Part shown: in pieces, positions 54,305 to 62,827 of the stretch
How positions within the stretch are numbered: position 1 is the first letter of the stretch
Layout of the letters: each line of letters opens with the position of its first letter
Assembly (NCBI GenBank): GCA_944323955.1
Contig: CALUUK010000003.1
Span: 1 to 64,000, forward strand
Direction: 5' to 3'
Length of the DNA: 64,000 nucleotides
DNA from: Candidatus Gastranaerophilales bacterium
Lineage (GTDB): Bacteria; Cyanobacteriota; Vampirovibrionia; Gastranaerophilales; Gastranaerophilaceae
Notes under the pieces: model-generated
What the model was told of the DNA's origin: nothing
Seen by the model: only the letters and a program-made list of their open reading frames with translations
Databases searched by the model: none
Made by a program: the position numbers and the translations under genes

Positions 54305-55024
54305 ATGAAAAAAGCGTTTACCCTTTCTGAAGCACTGGTAACACTTGCTATTATAGGTGTTTTGGCTGCTATATTGATTCCGGTAATAAATAATGCGCGT
54401 CCGGATAAGGATAAAATAGTATACAAGAAGGCGTTATACAGCTTGCAAACAGCTGTTGCAAATGCAATGAATTCGGCATATGTATCTGACGGATTCGGCA
54501 CCGGAGGAGATACGTCCTGGGCTGGCGGAAATAATCCCGGCGGAGATATGTCAAACGTTTCAAACTGGTGGGGTAATGGATCGGGTGACGGTTCCGGAGG
54601 CAACGGTTCCGGCGACGGTTCAGGTGACGGCTCTGATTCGGGCGGAAGCAATTCTTTTTGCAAGGCTGTTGCTGATTCGTTAAATATTGCCGGCGGCACT
54701 AACTGCAGCGGACCTTCAAGCTACGACAATCCTAACTTTATTACCACAGATGGTATAAGATACTGGGGATTGGAAGATGACTCCGAATTTTCGACTACAG
54801 ACGGAAACGGTTATAAAGATATTTATGTAGACAGAAATGTCAGCAAAAATGAAAGAAAAAGTCTCGGAAGAATTCGTATGAAAGACAGCGAAATAACCAG
54901 CAACAATGACCTTGGTATGAAAATCAGAGTTAAATGGGACGGTAAAGTATTTACTCCCGATGATGACAGCTACGGTTATGAAAACGGCTTGATAGAACAA
55001 TCTCTTGACGTTATTCAAAAATAA
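54305..55024 (+). CDS. Type IV pilin-like protein with a Gly/Ser/Asp-rich linker
   Basis: A very short leader (MKKA) precedes ^FTLSEALVTLAIIGVLAAIL, with Glu at +5, the class III pilin signal. After the helix (to about 45) comes a linker of roughly 35 residues built from GSGDGSGG-like units (about 88-115), then a globular domain with two Cys (NSFCKAV, GTNCSGP). Asp-Gly repeats of this kind can bind Ca2+. 239 residues. A terminator follows, so it is monocistronic. A separate pseudopilin lies at 26714, of different domain content. Confidence 0.82.
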   Translation: MKKAFTLSEALVTLAIIGVLAAILIPVINNARPDKDKIVYKKALYSLQTAVANAMNSAYVSDGFGTGGDTSWAGGNNPGGDMSNVSNWWGNGSGDGSGGNGSGDGSGDGSDSGGSNSFCKAVADSLNIAGGTNCSGPSSYDNPNFITTDGIRYWGLEDDSEFSTTDGNGYKDIYVDRNVSKNERKSLGRIRMKDSEITSNNDLGMKIRVKWDGKVFTPDDDSYGYENGLIEQSLDVIQK

Positions 55025-55043
55025 TATCCGATAAAATCAAAAT

Positions 55044-55075
55044 AAAAGAGAACCGAAAAAACGGTTCTCTTTTTG
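55044..55075 (+). terminator. Rho-independent terminator of the pseudopilin gene
   Basis: AAAAGAGAACCG (55044-55055) and CGGTTCTCTTTT (55062-55073) form a perfect 12-bp stem with an A6 loop, followed by T. Confidence 0.9.
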
Positions 55076-55133
55076 TATTGTATAAACCATTTTTCCATGG
55101 TAGAAAATAGATAGAAGAATTAAGGAGAAAAAT

Positions 55134-55943
55134 ATGAGTGAAAATTTACGTGCTGAAATAGGTATAATAGGCGGAAGCGGATTTTACAGTTTTTTTGAAG
55201 AATCCGGAAATCCTTTTGAAGAGATAAACGTAGATACTCCCTACGGAAAACCTTCGGATACCATTACAATAGGTAAAATATCGGGACATACCGTTGCATT
55301 TATACCGAGACACGGGCGTGACCACAGATTTTTACCCCATACAATCAATGCAAGAGCAAATGTCTGGGCATTAAAATCACTCGGCGTAAAAAGAGTCATT
55401 TCTCCTTGCGCGGCAGGCAGCCTGCAAAAGCACGTAAAACCGGGAGATTTTGTAGTATGCGATCAATTTGTTGACTGGACGGACGGAAGAAAAAATACTT
55501 TCTTTGAGGGCCCTGACTGTGTACACCCGAGCGCTGCAGATCCTTATTGTCCCGAACTAAGACAAATTGCAATTAAAAAAGCCAAAGAACTTGGCATAAC
55601 AGTTCATGAAACAGGTACTGTAGTTGTTATAAACGGCCCGAGATTCACAACAAAAGCAGAATCGAAATTCTTTACTAATCAAGGCTGGGAAGTTATTAAC
55701 ATGAGTCAATACCCTGAAGTCCATCTGGTAAGGGAGTTAGATATGTGCCCTGTCACAATAGCACTTATAACAGATTATGATGCGGGTCTTGTCGGAGATG
55801 TTCCGCCCGTTACTCATCAGGAAGTTATTCAGGTATTTAAATCAAATATTTCAAGATTAAAAACTTTATTGCTCTCAATAATAGAAGAGATTCCGGTTGA
55901 AAGAAACAACTGCACATGTTATAACACATCACACACTTCATAA
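55134..55943 (+). CDS. mtnP: S-methyl-5'-thioadenosine phosphorylase family protein
   Basis: Purine-nucleoside-phosphorylase fold. IGIIGGSGFY and RHGRDHRFLPHTINARANVWALK are family blocks, with GPRFTTKAE and NMSQYPEVHLVRE (the ribose- and base-binding regions). Cleaves methylthioadenosine for methionine salvage; close relatives act on methylthioinosine, so substrate is not fully certain. 269 aa. AAGGAG precedes the ATG. YggT follows 11 bases later. Confidence 0.93.
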   Translation: MSENLRAEIGIIGGSGFYSFFEESGNPFEEINVDTPYGKPSDTITIGKISGHTVAFIPRHGRDHRFLPHTINARANVWALKSLGVKRVISPCAAGSLQKHVKPGDFVVCDQFVDWTDGRKNTFFEGPDCVHPSAADPYCPELRQIAIKKAKELGITVHETGTVVVINGPRFTTKAESKFFTNQGWEVINMSQYPEVHLVRELDMCPVTIALITDYDAGLVGDVPPVTHQEVIQVFKSNISRLKTLLLSIIEEIPVERNNCTCYNTSHTS

Positions 55944-55954
55944 AAGAGGCAGCT

Positions 55955-56218
55955 ATGATATCTTATATAATTTCAATTTTATTTAAAGTCATATATTTTA
56001 TTATGATATTTGCGGTATTGTTGAGCTGGATACCTATTATAGATATAAGAAAAGAGCCTGCACTTACGGTAATAAAAATATTTAATGCAATAATGGCGCC
56101 TTTCAGAGCAATCATTCCTCCTATAGGAATGATTGATATATCACCAATAGCTGCTTTTCTGGTTTTAGGTTTTGCAGAAAGATGCATATACAAAATATTA
56201 TTTTATTTCGGACTGTAA
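55955..56218 (+). CDS. YggT-family membrane protein
   Basis: An 87-residue protein with two transmembrane helices and the YggT signature LLSWIP...APFRAIIPPIGMIDISPIAAFLVL. Its role is not well defined; relatives affect division and thylakoid or osmotic functions in different bacteria. Starts 11 bases after mtnP with an AGAGG, so it is co-transcribed with it. Its stop touches that of bioY on the other strand without overlap. Confidence 0.85.
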   Translation: MISYIISILFKVIYFIMIFAVLLSWIPIIDIRKEPALTVIKIFNAIMAPFRAIIPPIGMIDISPIAAFLVLGFAERCIYKILFYFGL

Positions 56219-56860
56219 CTATCCCATCAAAACCCACAAAACTCTTCTGAGTCCACGTGCAATTAATATTGCCATAAATGAGAAAACAAGGTCATATAAT
56301 AACTTTGAAATCGATTGATAATATATCCAGTTTGTAACGAAATCGAATGAATCATGTCTTAAAACCGCTATTACAGACATATATAAAATTCCTATTATAT
56401 GTATTGCAAGAACTCCGAAAACAGCAGCTTTAACCATATTTAAAACAGAAATTCTGCCTTTTAAAAATTTAGATGAAATTAAAACAGCGAAAATATAAGC
56501 AAAAATATAACCGAAATTATATTGAAATACATATGAAAGACCGCCGCCAAGAGCAAAAACGGGGAAAAACGGAGTAAGCCCCATCAAAATATATGTAATT
56601 ACGGCAATAAGCCCCCAGCACTCACCCAATAATGCAGCAGTAAAGAGAATAACGGGAATCTGGGGTATGTATTCAAACTTTAAATAAGAACCGATTGAAT
56701 CTTCTCCCAAATTAAAATTAATTTTAACCTGAGTAAATGTTGCTATTATAATAACAGCAATGCAAACACTCATTATTGCGAGTGTTCCGAGACAAAATTT
56801 TATGCGGTAGTTTTTTTTGTGAAATTTTGTTATTTCGGCTTTGACTCTTTTACTTATCAT
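56219..56860 (-). CDS. bioY: Biotin transporter BioY
   Basis: The 213-residue protein has six helices and the S-component plan of BioY: YIPQIPVILFTAALLGECWGLIAVITYILMGLTPFFPVFALGGG, then a second set of helices. BioY binds biotin and may work alone or with an ECF ATPase module. An N-terminal basic stretch of about 20 residues precedes the first helix. It overlaps rimI by 11 bases and has AAGGTG before the ATG. A BioD-like gene lies at 41436. Confidence 0.82.
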   Translation of the reverse strand: MISKRVKAEITKFHKKNYRIKFCLGTLAIMSVCIAVIIIATFTQVKINFNLGEDSIGSYLKFEYIPQIPVILFTAALLGECWGLIAVITYILMGLTPFFPVFALGGGLSYVFQYNFGYIFAYIFAVLISSKFLKGRISVLNMVKAAVFGVLAIHIIGILYMSVIAVLRHDSFDFVTNWIYYQSISKLLYDLVFSFMAILIARGLRRVLWVLMG

Positions 56861-57377
56861 AAGAATATTTCACCTTGTTGATACTTATTTTTATTTTTTC
56901 AAAATTATTCTTAAATGTATCATACCAGATATTTTGAGTAAACATAATAAGAGCATTTTCTCCGTTATCCTGATAATATTTTTTCCGCATTCCGACAGAG
57001 GAAAACAGAAACTTCTCATATAATGATATAGCGGCTATATTACTTTCACGAACTTCAAGAGTTATATATTTAACCATATTTTTATAACAATCTTCAATTG
57101 TTTTAATTATAAGCAGCTGTGCAAGCTGCAATCCTCTGTAATCAGGATGAACGGCAAGCGTTGTTATATGGCTTTCTTCCAATATTTGCCATGAGCCGAG
57201 GAATGCAAGAATTTTGCCGTTTTCATCTTTTACACAATAATAATATGCAAGTTTATTGGAAAGTTCACCGTAAAATGACTCTTTTGACCAGTGATGTTCG
57301 GGGCGGACCATTTCTTCAACAGCAAAAACACCGTCTATATCATCTCTTGTCATTCGTGTAATTTCAACTTTTTGCAT
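56850..57377 (-). CDS. rimI: GNAT acetyltransferase, RimI type
   Basis: A GNAT-fold enzyme of 175 residues. ITTLAVHPDYRGLQLAQLLI is the acetyl-CoA loop (R/QxxGxG/A region), LEVRESNIAAISLYEKFLFSSVGMRKKYY is the second family block that fits RimI, which acetylates the N-terminus of ribosomal S18. The ATG at 57377 is preceded by GGGGA at eight bases. The tail from about 150 is basic. Overlaps bioY. Confidence 0.85.
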   Translation of the reverse strand: MQKVEITRMTRDDIDGVFAVEEMVRPEHHWSKESFYGELSNKLAYYYCVKDENGKILAFLGSWQILEESHITTLAVHPDYRGLQLAQLLIIKTIEDCYKNMVKYITLEVRESNIAAISLYEKFLFSSVGMRKKYYQDNGENALIMFTQNIWYDTFKNNFEKIKISINKVKYSYDK

Positions 57378-57425
57378 ATTATATATCCCCACAAAATTTT
57401 ATCAAAGAGCATTGAAAGTTTCAAA

Positions 57426-57434
57426 TGTTATAAT
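57426..57434 (+). promoter_or_regulatory. Extended -10 placing the transcript start at the hemW ATG
   Basis: TGT-TATAAT (hexamer at 57429-57434) ends six bases before the ATG at 57441, without a Shine-Dalgarno. A TTGAAA lies too close (11-base spacer) to be the -35. Confidence 0.6.
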
Positions 57435-57440
57435 GTTTTT

Positions 57441-58505
57441 ATGATTAAACATGCATATATTCATATTCCGTTTTGCATAAGGAAGTGCCGTTATTGTTCA
57501 TTTGTTTCGGGACTTGATATATCCGAGAAAGATTTGTATTTGAAATCTTTATTGAAAGAAATCAAATCAAAATATAAATCGGAAGCATTAGAAACTTTAT
57601 ATATAGGAGGCGGTACTCCGTCTTTACTGGAAGCAGAAGATATAGAAAATATAATAAATCATTTTAATTTTAAAGATAATGCCGAAATAACTCTTGAGGC
57701 AAATCCAGAAACAGTATCTTCAAAAAAATTTTCACTCTTCAGAAAATCAGGGATAAACAGAATATCTCTCGGTATTCAAACATTTAATAACAGTATTTTA
57801 TCCCAAATAGGTCGAAATCATGACGAAAAATGCATATATAAGGCAATAGAAACAATATTAAACACGGGATTTGAAAATATCAGTATTGACCTTATATACG
57901 GGCTTCCTTCACAAACAACTGAGTCTTTCAAATCGGATTTGGAAAAAGCCGTTAATTTAAAAATAAAACACATATCCGCATACGGATTAAAAATTGAAGA
58001 AGGCTCATATTTTTATAAAAATCCTCCCTCTTTGCTTCCTGATGAAGATATGCAGGTTCAATGTTTTTTAGAATTATGTGATTTTTTAAAATCACATAAA
58101 TTTGAGCATTATGAAATAAGTAACTTTGCAATACCCGGATTTATGTCAAGACACAACCTTTGTTATTGGAAAAATAAAAACTACTACGGATTCGGATTAA
58201 ATGCTTCGGGCTATGAGGGTAATATAAGATACAAAAATACATCAATTTTTAATGAATATATTAATAATCCGATAAAAAGAGAAGAAGAAATAACACTTAC
58301 AAAAAAACAGACAGAAGAAGAAGAAATTTTTCTTGCTCTAAGACTAAAAGAGGGTATCAATATATCAAAACTGAAACCTCATCATCACAAAATAATCGAA
58401 AAATATCAAAAATATAACCTTCTGGAAGTTGAAAAAAATCATCTGAAACTTACCGAAAAGGGTATTCTTCTCAGCAATGAAATAATGTCGGAATTTATTG
58501 ATTAA
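57441..58505 (+). CDS. hemW: HemW-like radical SAM protein
   Basis: HIPFCIRKCRYCSF gives the CxxxCxxC cluster motif and GGGTPSLL the next family block. HemW is thought to insert heme into proteins; HemN, the coproporphyrinogen dehydrogenase, has an N-terminal extension that is missing here, favouring HemW. The ATG at 57441 puts the first Cys at the usual position (about residue 12); the upstream frame reaching 57291 is not supported. 354 aa. The stop interlocks with the convergent gene over a TTAA. Confidence 0.87.
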   Translation: MIKHAYIHIPFCIRKCRYCSFVSGLDISEKDLYLKSLLKEIKSKYKSEALETLYIGGGTPSLLEAEDIENIINHFNFKDNAEITLEANPETVSSKKFSLFRKSGINRISLGIQTFNNSILSQIGRNHDEKCIYKAIETILNTGFENISIDLIYGLPSQTTESFKSDLEKAVNLKIKHISAYGLKIEEGSYFYKNPPSLLPDEDMQVQCFLELCDFLKSHKFEHYEISNFAIPGFMSRHNLCYWKNKNYYGFGLNASGYEGNIRYKNTSIFNEYINNPIKREEEITLTKKQTEEEEIFLALRLKEGINISKLKPHHHKIIEKYQKYNLLEVEKNHLKLTEKGILLSNEIMSEFID

Positions 58506-59290
58506 TGATGTTCGGATTCTGCATTATACATGCCGGTTTTAGAACCTGCCACAACAAAAGTAAGCGGTAAAACTTTAGATGTAACCTTTGAAATTGCTTC
58601 GGCATCTTTTAATAATAAATTTGCTGTCAGACAAAGATCATCCGCATGCAAAAGATAATCTTCCGCTTTAACATCATGTTCAACTTCTTCTTTAAAAACT
58701 TTATTATTGATTTTATTCATTACGGCATTACCGATTTCCATACCGCCGACCAAAGATACTATTGTAACGACCATCTTTGGCAATGCGGAAAGAACAACAT
58801 TGGCAGCCTTTGTAAATTTGTTATTTCCTTTTAATTGAGGCATTTTAAAACCGGATTTTTCAAGAAGTTTTGAAGCGCCGGCCAATAAACCGACAGGACA
58901 CAATACATTTCCGAAGAATTGCTGCGAGGCTTCTCTTAATTTTAGTTTATGATTTTCTTTATTTTTGTCAGCCAATAAACCACCTGCAAGTCCGCCGAGT
59001 ATTGAACCTACGCCTAAGAGAATAACATCTTTTTCTTCGTAGTTAAGATTTTTTAGTGAAACTGCAGGATTTTTTCTTTTCGCCATTGTATATATTCCGC
59101 CCACAGTAGCAGCAATACCCGCTAAAGTTCCGATAACGGATGCAGCTGCAATTTTCTTATTCGCCTTTTTTTCAAATTTATCACTGCCGGTTTCAACAGG
59201 AATCGGAGTATATTCATTTTCGGCAACATGCTTTTTGCTGCTCCAATTATATCTTCCCGGGTTATTAATGGCTGTGCTTAGTATATTCAT
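58502..59290 (-). CDS. Hypothetical membrane protein
   Basis: A 262-residue protein with about four hydrophobic, Gly/Ala-rich helices: around 45-68 (KIAAASVIGTLAGIAATVGGIY), 92-108 (LLGVGSILGGLAGGLLA), 128-142 and 175-195 (VVTIVSLVGGMEIGNAV). The N-terminus is polar with a Tyr-Asn-Trp motif. Two cysteines occur in NVLCPVG and DDLCLTA. No family recognised; could be lineage specific. GGAG precedes the ATG. Confidence 0.6.
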   Translation of the reverse strand: MNILSTAINNPGRYNWSSKKHVAENEYTPIPVETGSDKFEKKANKKIAAASVIGTLAGIAATVGGIYTMAKRKNPAVSLKNLNYEEKDVILLGVGSILGGLAGGLLADKNKENHKLKLREASQQFFGNVLCPVGLLAGASKLLEKSGFKMPQLKGNNKFTKAANVVLSALPKMVVTIVSLVGGMEIGNAVMNKINNKVFKEEVEHDVKAEDYLLHADDLCLTANLLLKDAEAISKVTSKVLPLTFVVAGSKTGMYNAESEHH

Positions 59291-59340
59291 TGTTTCTCCA
59301 TAAGAAATTCATTCTCTTTAAAACTCGTCAATAAATTTTA

Positions 59341-59369
59341 TTGTCATATTATTTATCATTATTTACAAT
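59341..59369 (+). promoter_or_regulatory. Promoter whose start site coincides with the tatD ATG
   Basis: TTGTCA (59341-59346), a 17-base spacer and TACAAT (59364-59369), then exactly six bases to the ATG at 59376. There is no Shine-Dalgarno. Confidence 0.7.
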
Positions 59370-59375
59370 ATTAAC

Positions 59376-60134
59376 ATGATTGATACACATTCGCACATAA
59401 ATTTTCCGGAATACAGAACAAATTTTTCTGAATTCATAGAAAATCTTAAAAAAGAAAACATTGAAAAAGTGATAATTCCGGGAGTAGACCCGTCAACTTT
59501 TGATGAAATAATAAACTTATGCCGGAAATATGACATGCTCTACGGTGCAATAGGAGTACATCCTTCAGAGTGCTTAACCTACACAAAACATACACGGCAA
59601 ATAATTTGTGAAGCAGTGAAAAATCCGAAAATTATTGCAATAGGAGAAATCGGACTGGACTATTATTGGACAACAGAAACAAAAGAAGAGCAAAAATCCG
59701 TTTTCAGACAACAGCTGAAAATAGCACAGGAGGTGCAGCTTCCCGTCATTATACATGACAGGCAAGCCCATGAAGATACATTTAATATTTTAAACGAATT
59801 TAAAAATTTAAAAGATGTTGTCTTTCACTGTTTTTCCGGGACGCCCGAATTTGCAAAAAGATGTACGGACAAGGGTTATTATATAGCAATCGGCGGAGTT
59901 GTAACATTTAAAAATGCAAAAGATTTAAAAGAAACTGCAAAAATTGTTCCTGCTGATAAACTTCTTCTTGAAACAGATGCACCCTATCTCACCCCTGTTC
60001 CTTTCAGGGGGAAATTAAATTCGCCCGAATATTTAAAATATATAGCACAGGAAATTGCAAATCTCAGAAATACAAGTACGGAAGAAATCCGGCAGCAAAC
60101 AACAATAAATGCAAAGAGGTTATTTAATTTTTAA
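59376..60134 (+). CDS. tatD: TatD-family metal-dependent hydrolase
   Basis: A TIM-barrel amidohydrolase-fold enzyme. IDTHSHINF supplies the HxH metal ligands, IGEIGLDYYW the Glu, and LLETDAPYLTP the Asp. TatD acts as a deoxyribonuclease and some relatives remove N-acyl groups from D-amino acids on tRNA, so the substrate is open. 252 aa. Its stop overlaps the tlyA start by one base (TAATG), suggesting coupled translation. Confidence 0.93.
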   Translation: MIDTHSHINFPEYRTNFSEFIENLKKENIEKVIIPGVDPSTFDEIINLCRKYDMLYGAIGVHPSECLTYTKHTRQIICEAVKNPKIIAIGEIGLDYYWTTETKEEQKSVFRQQLKIAQEVQLPVIIHDRQAHEDTFNILNEFKNLKDVVFHCFSGTPEFAKRCTDKGYYIAIGGVVTFKNAKDLKETAKIVPADKLLLETDAPYLTPVPFRGKLNSPEYLKYIAQEIANLRNTSTEEIRQQTTINAKRLFNF

Positions 60135-60940
60135 TGAAAAAAGAACGTCTTGATAAAATACTTACGGATAAAGGTTTTTTTGAAACGAAAAGTAAAGCAC
60201 AGGCTGCAATTATGGCCGGTGACGTGAAAGTTAACGGCACGGTTATAACAAAGGCAGGATCTCTTATTGAACCTAAGGAAAATACAGTTTTTGAAATCAA
60301 GTCTATGCCTTTTGTATCAAGAGGCGGTTTTAAACTTGATAAAGCAATAAAAACATTTAATATAGATTTAACCGGTAAAATATGTCTTGATGCCGGAGCA
60401 TCCACCGGAGGATTCACTGATTGTATGCTGCAAAACGGTGCAAGAAAAGTATACTCCGTAGATGTAGGATACGGACAAATCGCCTGGAAATTAAGAACCG
60501 ATGAACGGGTTAAAGTTATAGAAAAAGTAAATATAAAAAATTGCAATGAATCAGATATCTACTTTCCCGGTGAAAAAAAAGCAAACTTTCTTACAATGGA
60601 TTTATCTTTTATCTCAATAACAAAAGTATTAAATAACCTTATTTTGCTGGCGGATAAAACGAATTTTGAAATCGTATCTTTAATAAAGCCGCAATTTGAA
60701 GCAGGAAAAGATCAGGTCGGAAAAAACGGAGTAGTAAAAGAGAAAGAAACTCATATTGAAGTTATAAATAACATTATAAACCACGCCAAAATATTAAATC
60801 TTAAAATTAAAGGATTGTCATTTTCTCCGATAAAAGGGCCGAAAGGAAACATCGAATATCTTATTTATCTTTCAAATACAGGCGAAGATACGGATATTGA
60901 GGTTTCAAAAACCGTTGATGAAGCGCATCAAATGACATAG
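60134..60940 (+). CDS. tlyA: TlyA-family rRNA 2'-O-methyltransferase
   Basis: An N-terminal S4 RNA-binding domain (RLDKILTDKGFFETKSKAQAAIMAGDVKVNG) leads into an FtsJ-like methyltransferase: LDAGASTGGFTDCML is the SAM loop, MDLSFIS follows, and SLIKPQFEAGKDQVGKNGVV contains the catalytic Lys. Methylates ribosomal RNA cytidines; historically annotated as hemolysin. 268 aa. Its stop is one base from that of the convergent XRE gene. Confidence 0.93.
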   Translation: MKKERLDKILTDKGFFETKSKAQAAIMAGDVKVNGTVITKAGSLIEPKENTVFEIKSMPFVSRGGFKLDKAIKTFNIDLTGKICLDAGASTGGFTDCMLQNGARKVYSVDVGYGQIAWKLRTDERVKVIEKVNIKNCNESDIYFPGEKKANFLTMDLSFISITKVLNNLILLADKTNFEIVSLIKPQFEAGKDQVGKNGVVKEKETHIEVINNIINHAKILNLKIKGLSFSPIKGPKGNIEYLIYLSNTGEDTDIEVSKTVDEAHQMT

Positions 60941-60941
60941 T

Positions 60942-61172
60942 TTACTGATTTACGGCGAAATCAAACCTTTGCTGAACGGGTTCCGCTTCAAACAAATCTC
61001 CGACACTGCAGCCTATAGCATCACAAAGTCTGTCCATATTTTCATACGAAGGCTGCGTTCTTCCGCTTGCCCATGAATACACGGTTTGCTGGGGCAAATC
61101 CAAAACCTTTGCAAGTTTATATAAACTCCACCCCTTTTTCGCTTTTACCGTTTCTTTGATTTTTATTTTCAT
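60942..61172 (-). CDS. XRE-family helix-turn-helix regulator
   Basis: A 76-residue protein that is mostly one HTH: KGWSLYKLAKVLDLPQQTVYSWASGRTQPSYENMDRLCDAIGCSVGDLF. It binds DNA, probably as a dimer; no effector domain is present. GGAGGCGAG precedes the ATG. The 274-base gap upstream (61173-61446) is a divergent promoter region; it contains several AT-rich short repeats but no site that can be assigned to this regulator. Confidence 0.85.
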   Translation of the reverse strand: MKIKIKETVKAKKGWSLYKLAKVLDLPQQTVYSWASGRTQPSYENMDRLCDAIGCSVGDLFEAEPVQQRFDFAVNQ

Positions 61173-61367
61173 CTCGCCTCCGCTGATTATTCAACAAATA
61201 TGTATATCATTATACACTTGTTACAATTGTTAATATACTATATTAGTCTATTTTTCATCCGTTTATAGGACTATTTTCAATTAATTTCCTATAAAACAAG
61301 TATGAATATAATTTCATACGTTTAATTTATTTCAATTGAGGAATATTATTCTTATAATTGTTTTAAA

Positions 61368-61396
61368 TTGGAAAAATTTTCAAAAAAGTATATAAT
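61368..61396 (+). promoter_or_regulatory. Promoter of the TPR secreted protein gene
   Basis: TTGGAA (61368-61373), a 17-base spacer and a perfect TATAAT (61391-61396). The 44-base leader folds into a hairpin, TTGTTTTT at 61412-61419 with AAAAACAA at 61423-61430, just before the GAAGAGGA ribosome binding site. Confidence 0.7.
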
Positions 61397-61446
61397 TTAA
61401 ATTATAGAAAATTGTTTTTCCTAAAAACAAAGAAGAGGATAATAAA

Positions 61447-62085
61447 ATGAAAAAAACTTTTATACTGGCTGTTATGACAGCACTAATCGGTTCTTTTACC
61501 GTTAATGCGGTACAAGCGGCATATACTCCTCAAGAAAGTAAGGAAATAATTCAGACGGCTATTTCAAAATACAAACAGAAAAACTATCTCGGGTGTATTT
61601 CCGATTTAAAAATTTATAATGAACAGGATCCGTCAAGCGCAGTGGCCTGGTATTATCTGGGGAGTTCTTATATGAACATAGCAATGAAAGATGAGGCCAG
61701 AAATGCTTTTGAAAAAGTAATAAGTCTTAATACTGTTCCCCAGTTAACATCATATGCAATTCAAGCAAATTTATGCATGGATGATGTTACAAAATGTAAT
61801 TATCAAAATTTCACGGTTGATGAAATACAAAAATTAAGATCAAATCCTCACGGTTTCTTTGAAAGTTTGTTAAATGCAGGAAATGCAGAACCCGAAATTA
61901 AAGATGAAAATATTATGGAAATTGATAAATTAATTGACGGAGCATATTCCGGAAATATTCATCCCGATGCAAAAGCATTTATTGATCAGGAAAGAATTAA
62001 AATTCAACAATCAAAAATGAATGCATCAAGACTTAACGCATTAAAGTCAAATCCAAGCCAACAACAGCCGGCAGCAAAATCATAG
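61447..62085 (+). CDS. Secreted TPR protein
   Basis: A Sec signal (residues 1-26, cleavage near VQA-AY) precedes two to three tetratricopeptide helical pairs (AISKYKQKNYLGCISDLKIYNEQDPSSAVAWYYLGSSYMNIAMKDEARNAFEKVI). The C-terminal third is Gln/Ser/Asn-rich. Likely a periplasmic scaffold; binding partner unknown. 212 aa. GAAGAGGA precedes the start. The next TPR gene follows two bases after the stop, so the two are co-transcribed. Confidence 0.78.
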   Translation: MKKTFILAVMTALIGSFTVNAVQAAYTPQESKEIIQTAISKYKQKNYLGCISDLKIYNEQDPSSAVAWYYLGSSYMNIAMKDEARNAFEKVISLNTVPQLTSYAIQANLCMDDVTKCNYQNFTVDEIQKLRSNPHGFFESLLNAGNAEPEIKDENIMEIDKLIDGAYSGNIHPDAKAFIDQERIKIQQSKMNASRLNALKSNPSQQQPAAKS

Positions 62086-62087
62086 AA

Positions 62088-62765
62088 ATGAATAAAACAG
62101 AAATAAATAATTTATTATATGCAGAAAAAAATTACTCCAAGATTAAAGAATTACTTCAAAATTCAGACGAATCTTGGAGTTTTAATATACTTGCAAAAAT
62201 TTCTTTAAATGAAGGAAAAATAAAACAGGCGCTTGAACTTTTTAAAAAAGCCGGAAACACGGAGTGTATGGGATATTGTTATTTTCTTATGGGGGAATTG
62301 CAAAAAGCAATACCGGTTCTTCTTCTGACAAAAGAATCTTCACCGTTCACGAAATGGCTGTTATTCCTTATCTCTTTTAGCGAAGGGAAAACAGATACTC
62401 ATCCCACATTCTTTCAAATTAGAAATTTTTATGAACAGGATCTTGAAATGCTTTTAAATACAAAGCAATACAAAATCGTTCAGAAAATTCTTGATAATAA
62501 TCCGTATTTTGCAAAGTTTAATTCGGAAGTATACAAATATAGCGCAAGAGTACTTTTTAACCGTGGATTTAATGAAGAAGCGAAGATGTTTTTGAATAAA
62601 AGTCTTGATGTGTGCTATAAAGATCCCGAAACCCACTACATATTGGGAGAAATATACACAAAAGAGGGAAACAAAATAAAAGCATTGTCGGAATTTAAGA
62701 AGGCTATTGCCATATCGGGGATATATAAACCTGCACAAAAGCGTATAAAAGATTTGCAGGGCTGA
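62088..62765 (+). CDS. Cytoplasmic TPR protein
   Basis: A 225-residue protein of tetratricopeptide repeats without a signal peptide: SLNEGKIKQALELFKKAGNTECMGYCYFLMGELQKAIPVL and a classic C-terminal unit, PETHYILGEIYTKEGNKIKALSEFKKAIAISG. It starts two bases after the secreted TPR gene, with no room for a separate ribosome binding site beyond the end of that gene. Role unknown. Confidence 0.75.
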   Translation: MNKTEINNLLYAEKNYSKIKELLQNSDESWSFNILAKISLNEGKIKQALELFKKAGNTECMGYCYFLMGELQKAIPVLLLTKESSPFTKWLLFLISFSEGKTDTHPTFFQIRNFYEQDLEMLLNTKQYKIVQKILDNNPYFAKFNSEVYKYSARVLFNRGFNEEAKMFLNKSLDVCYKDPETHYILGEIYTKEGNKIKALSEFKKAIAISGIYKPAQKRIKDLQG

Positions 62766-62793
62766 TTGTATTATTTGTATTATGTTGTAAAAT
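62766..62793 (+). promoter_or_regulatory. Promoter of clpC
   Basis: TTGTAT (62766-62771), a 16-base spacer and TAAAAT (62788-62793), then GGAG before the ATG at 62828. No CtsR or CIRCE operator is evident. Confidence 0.5.
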
Positions 62794-62827
62794 AAATATA
62801 TAAGAGTCTTATTAGGAGAAGTAAAGC

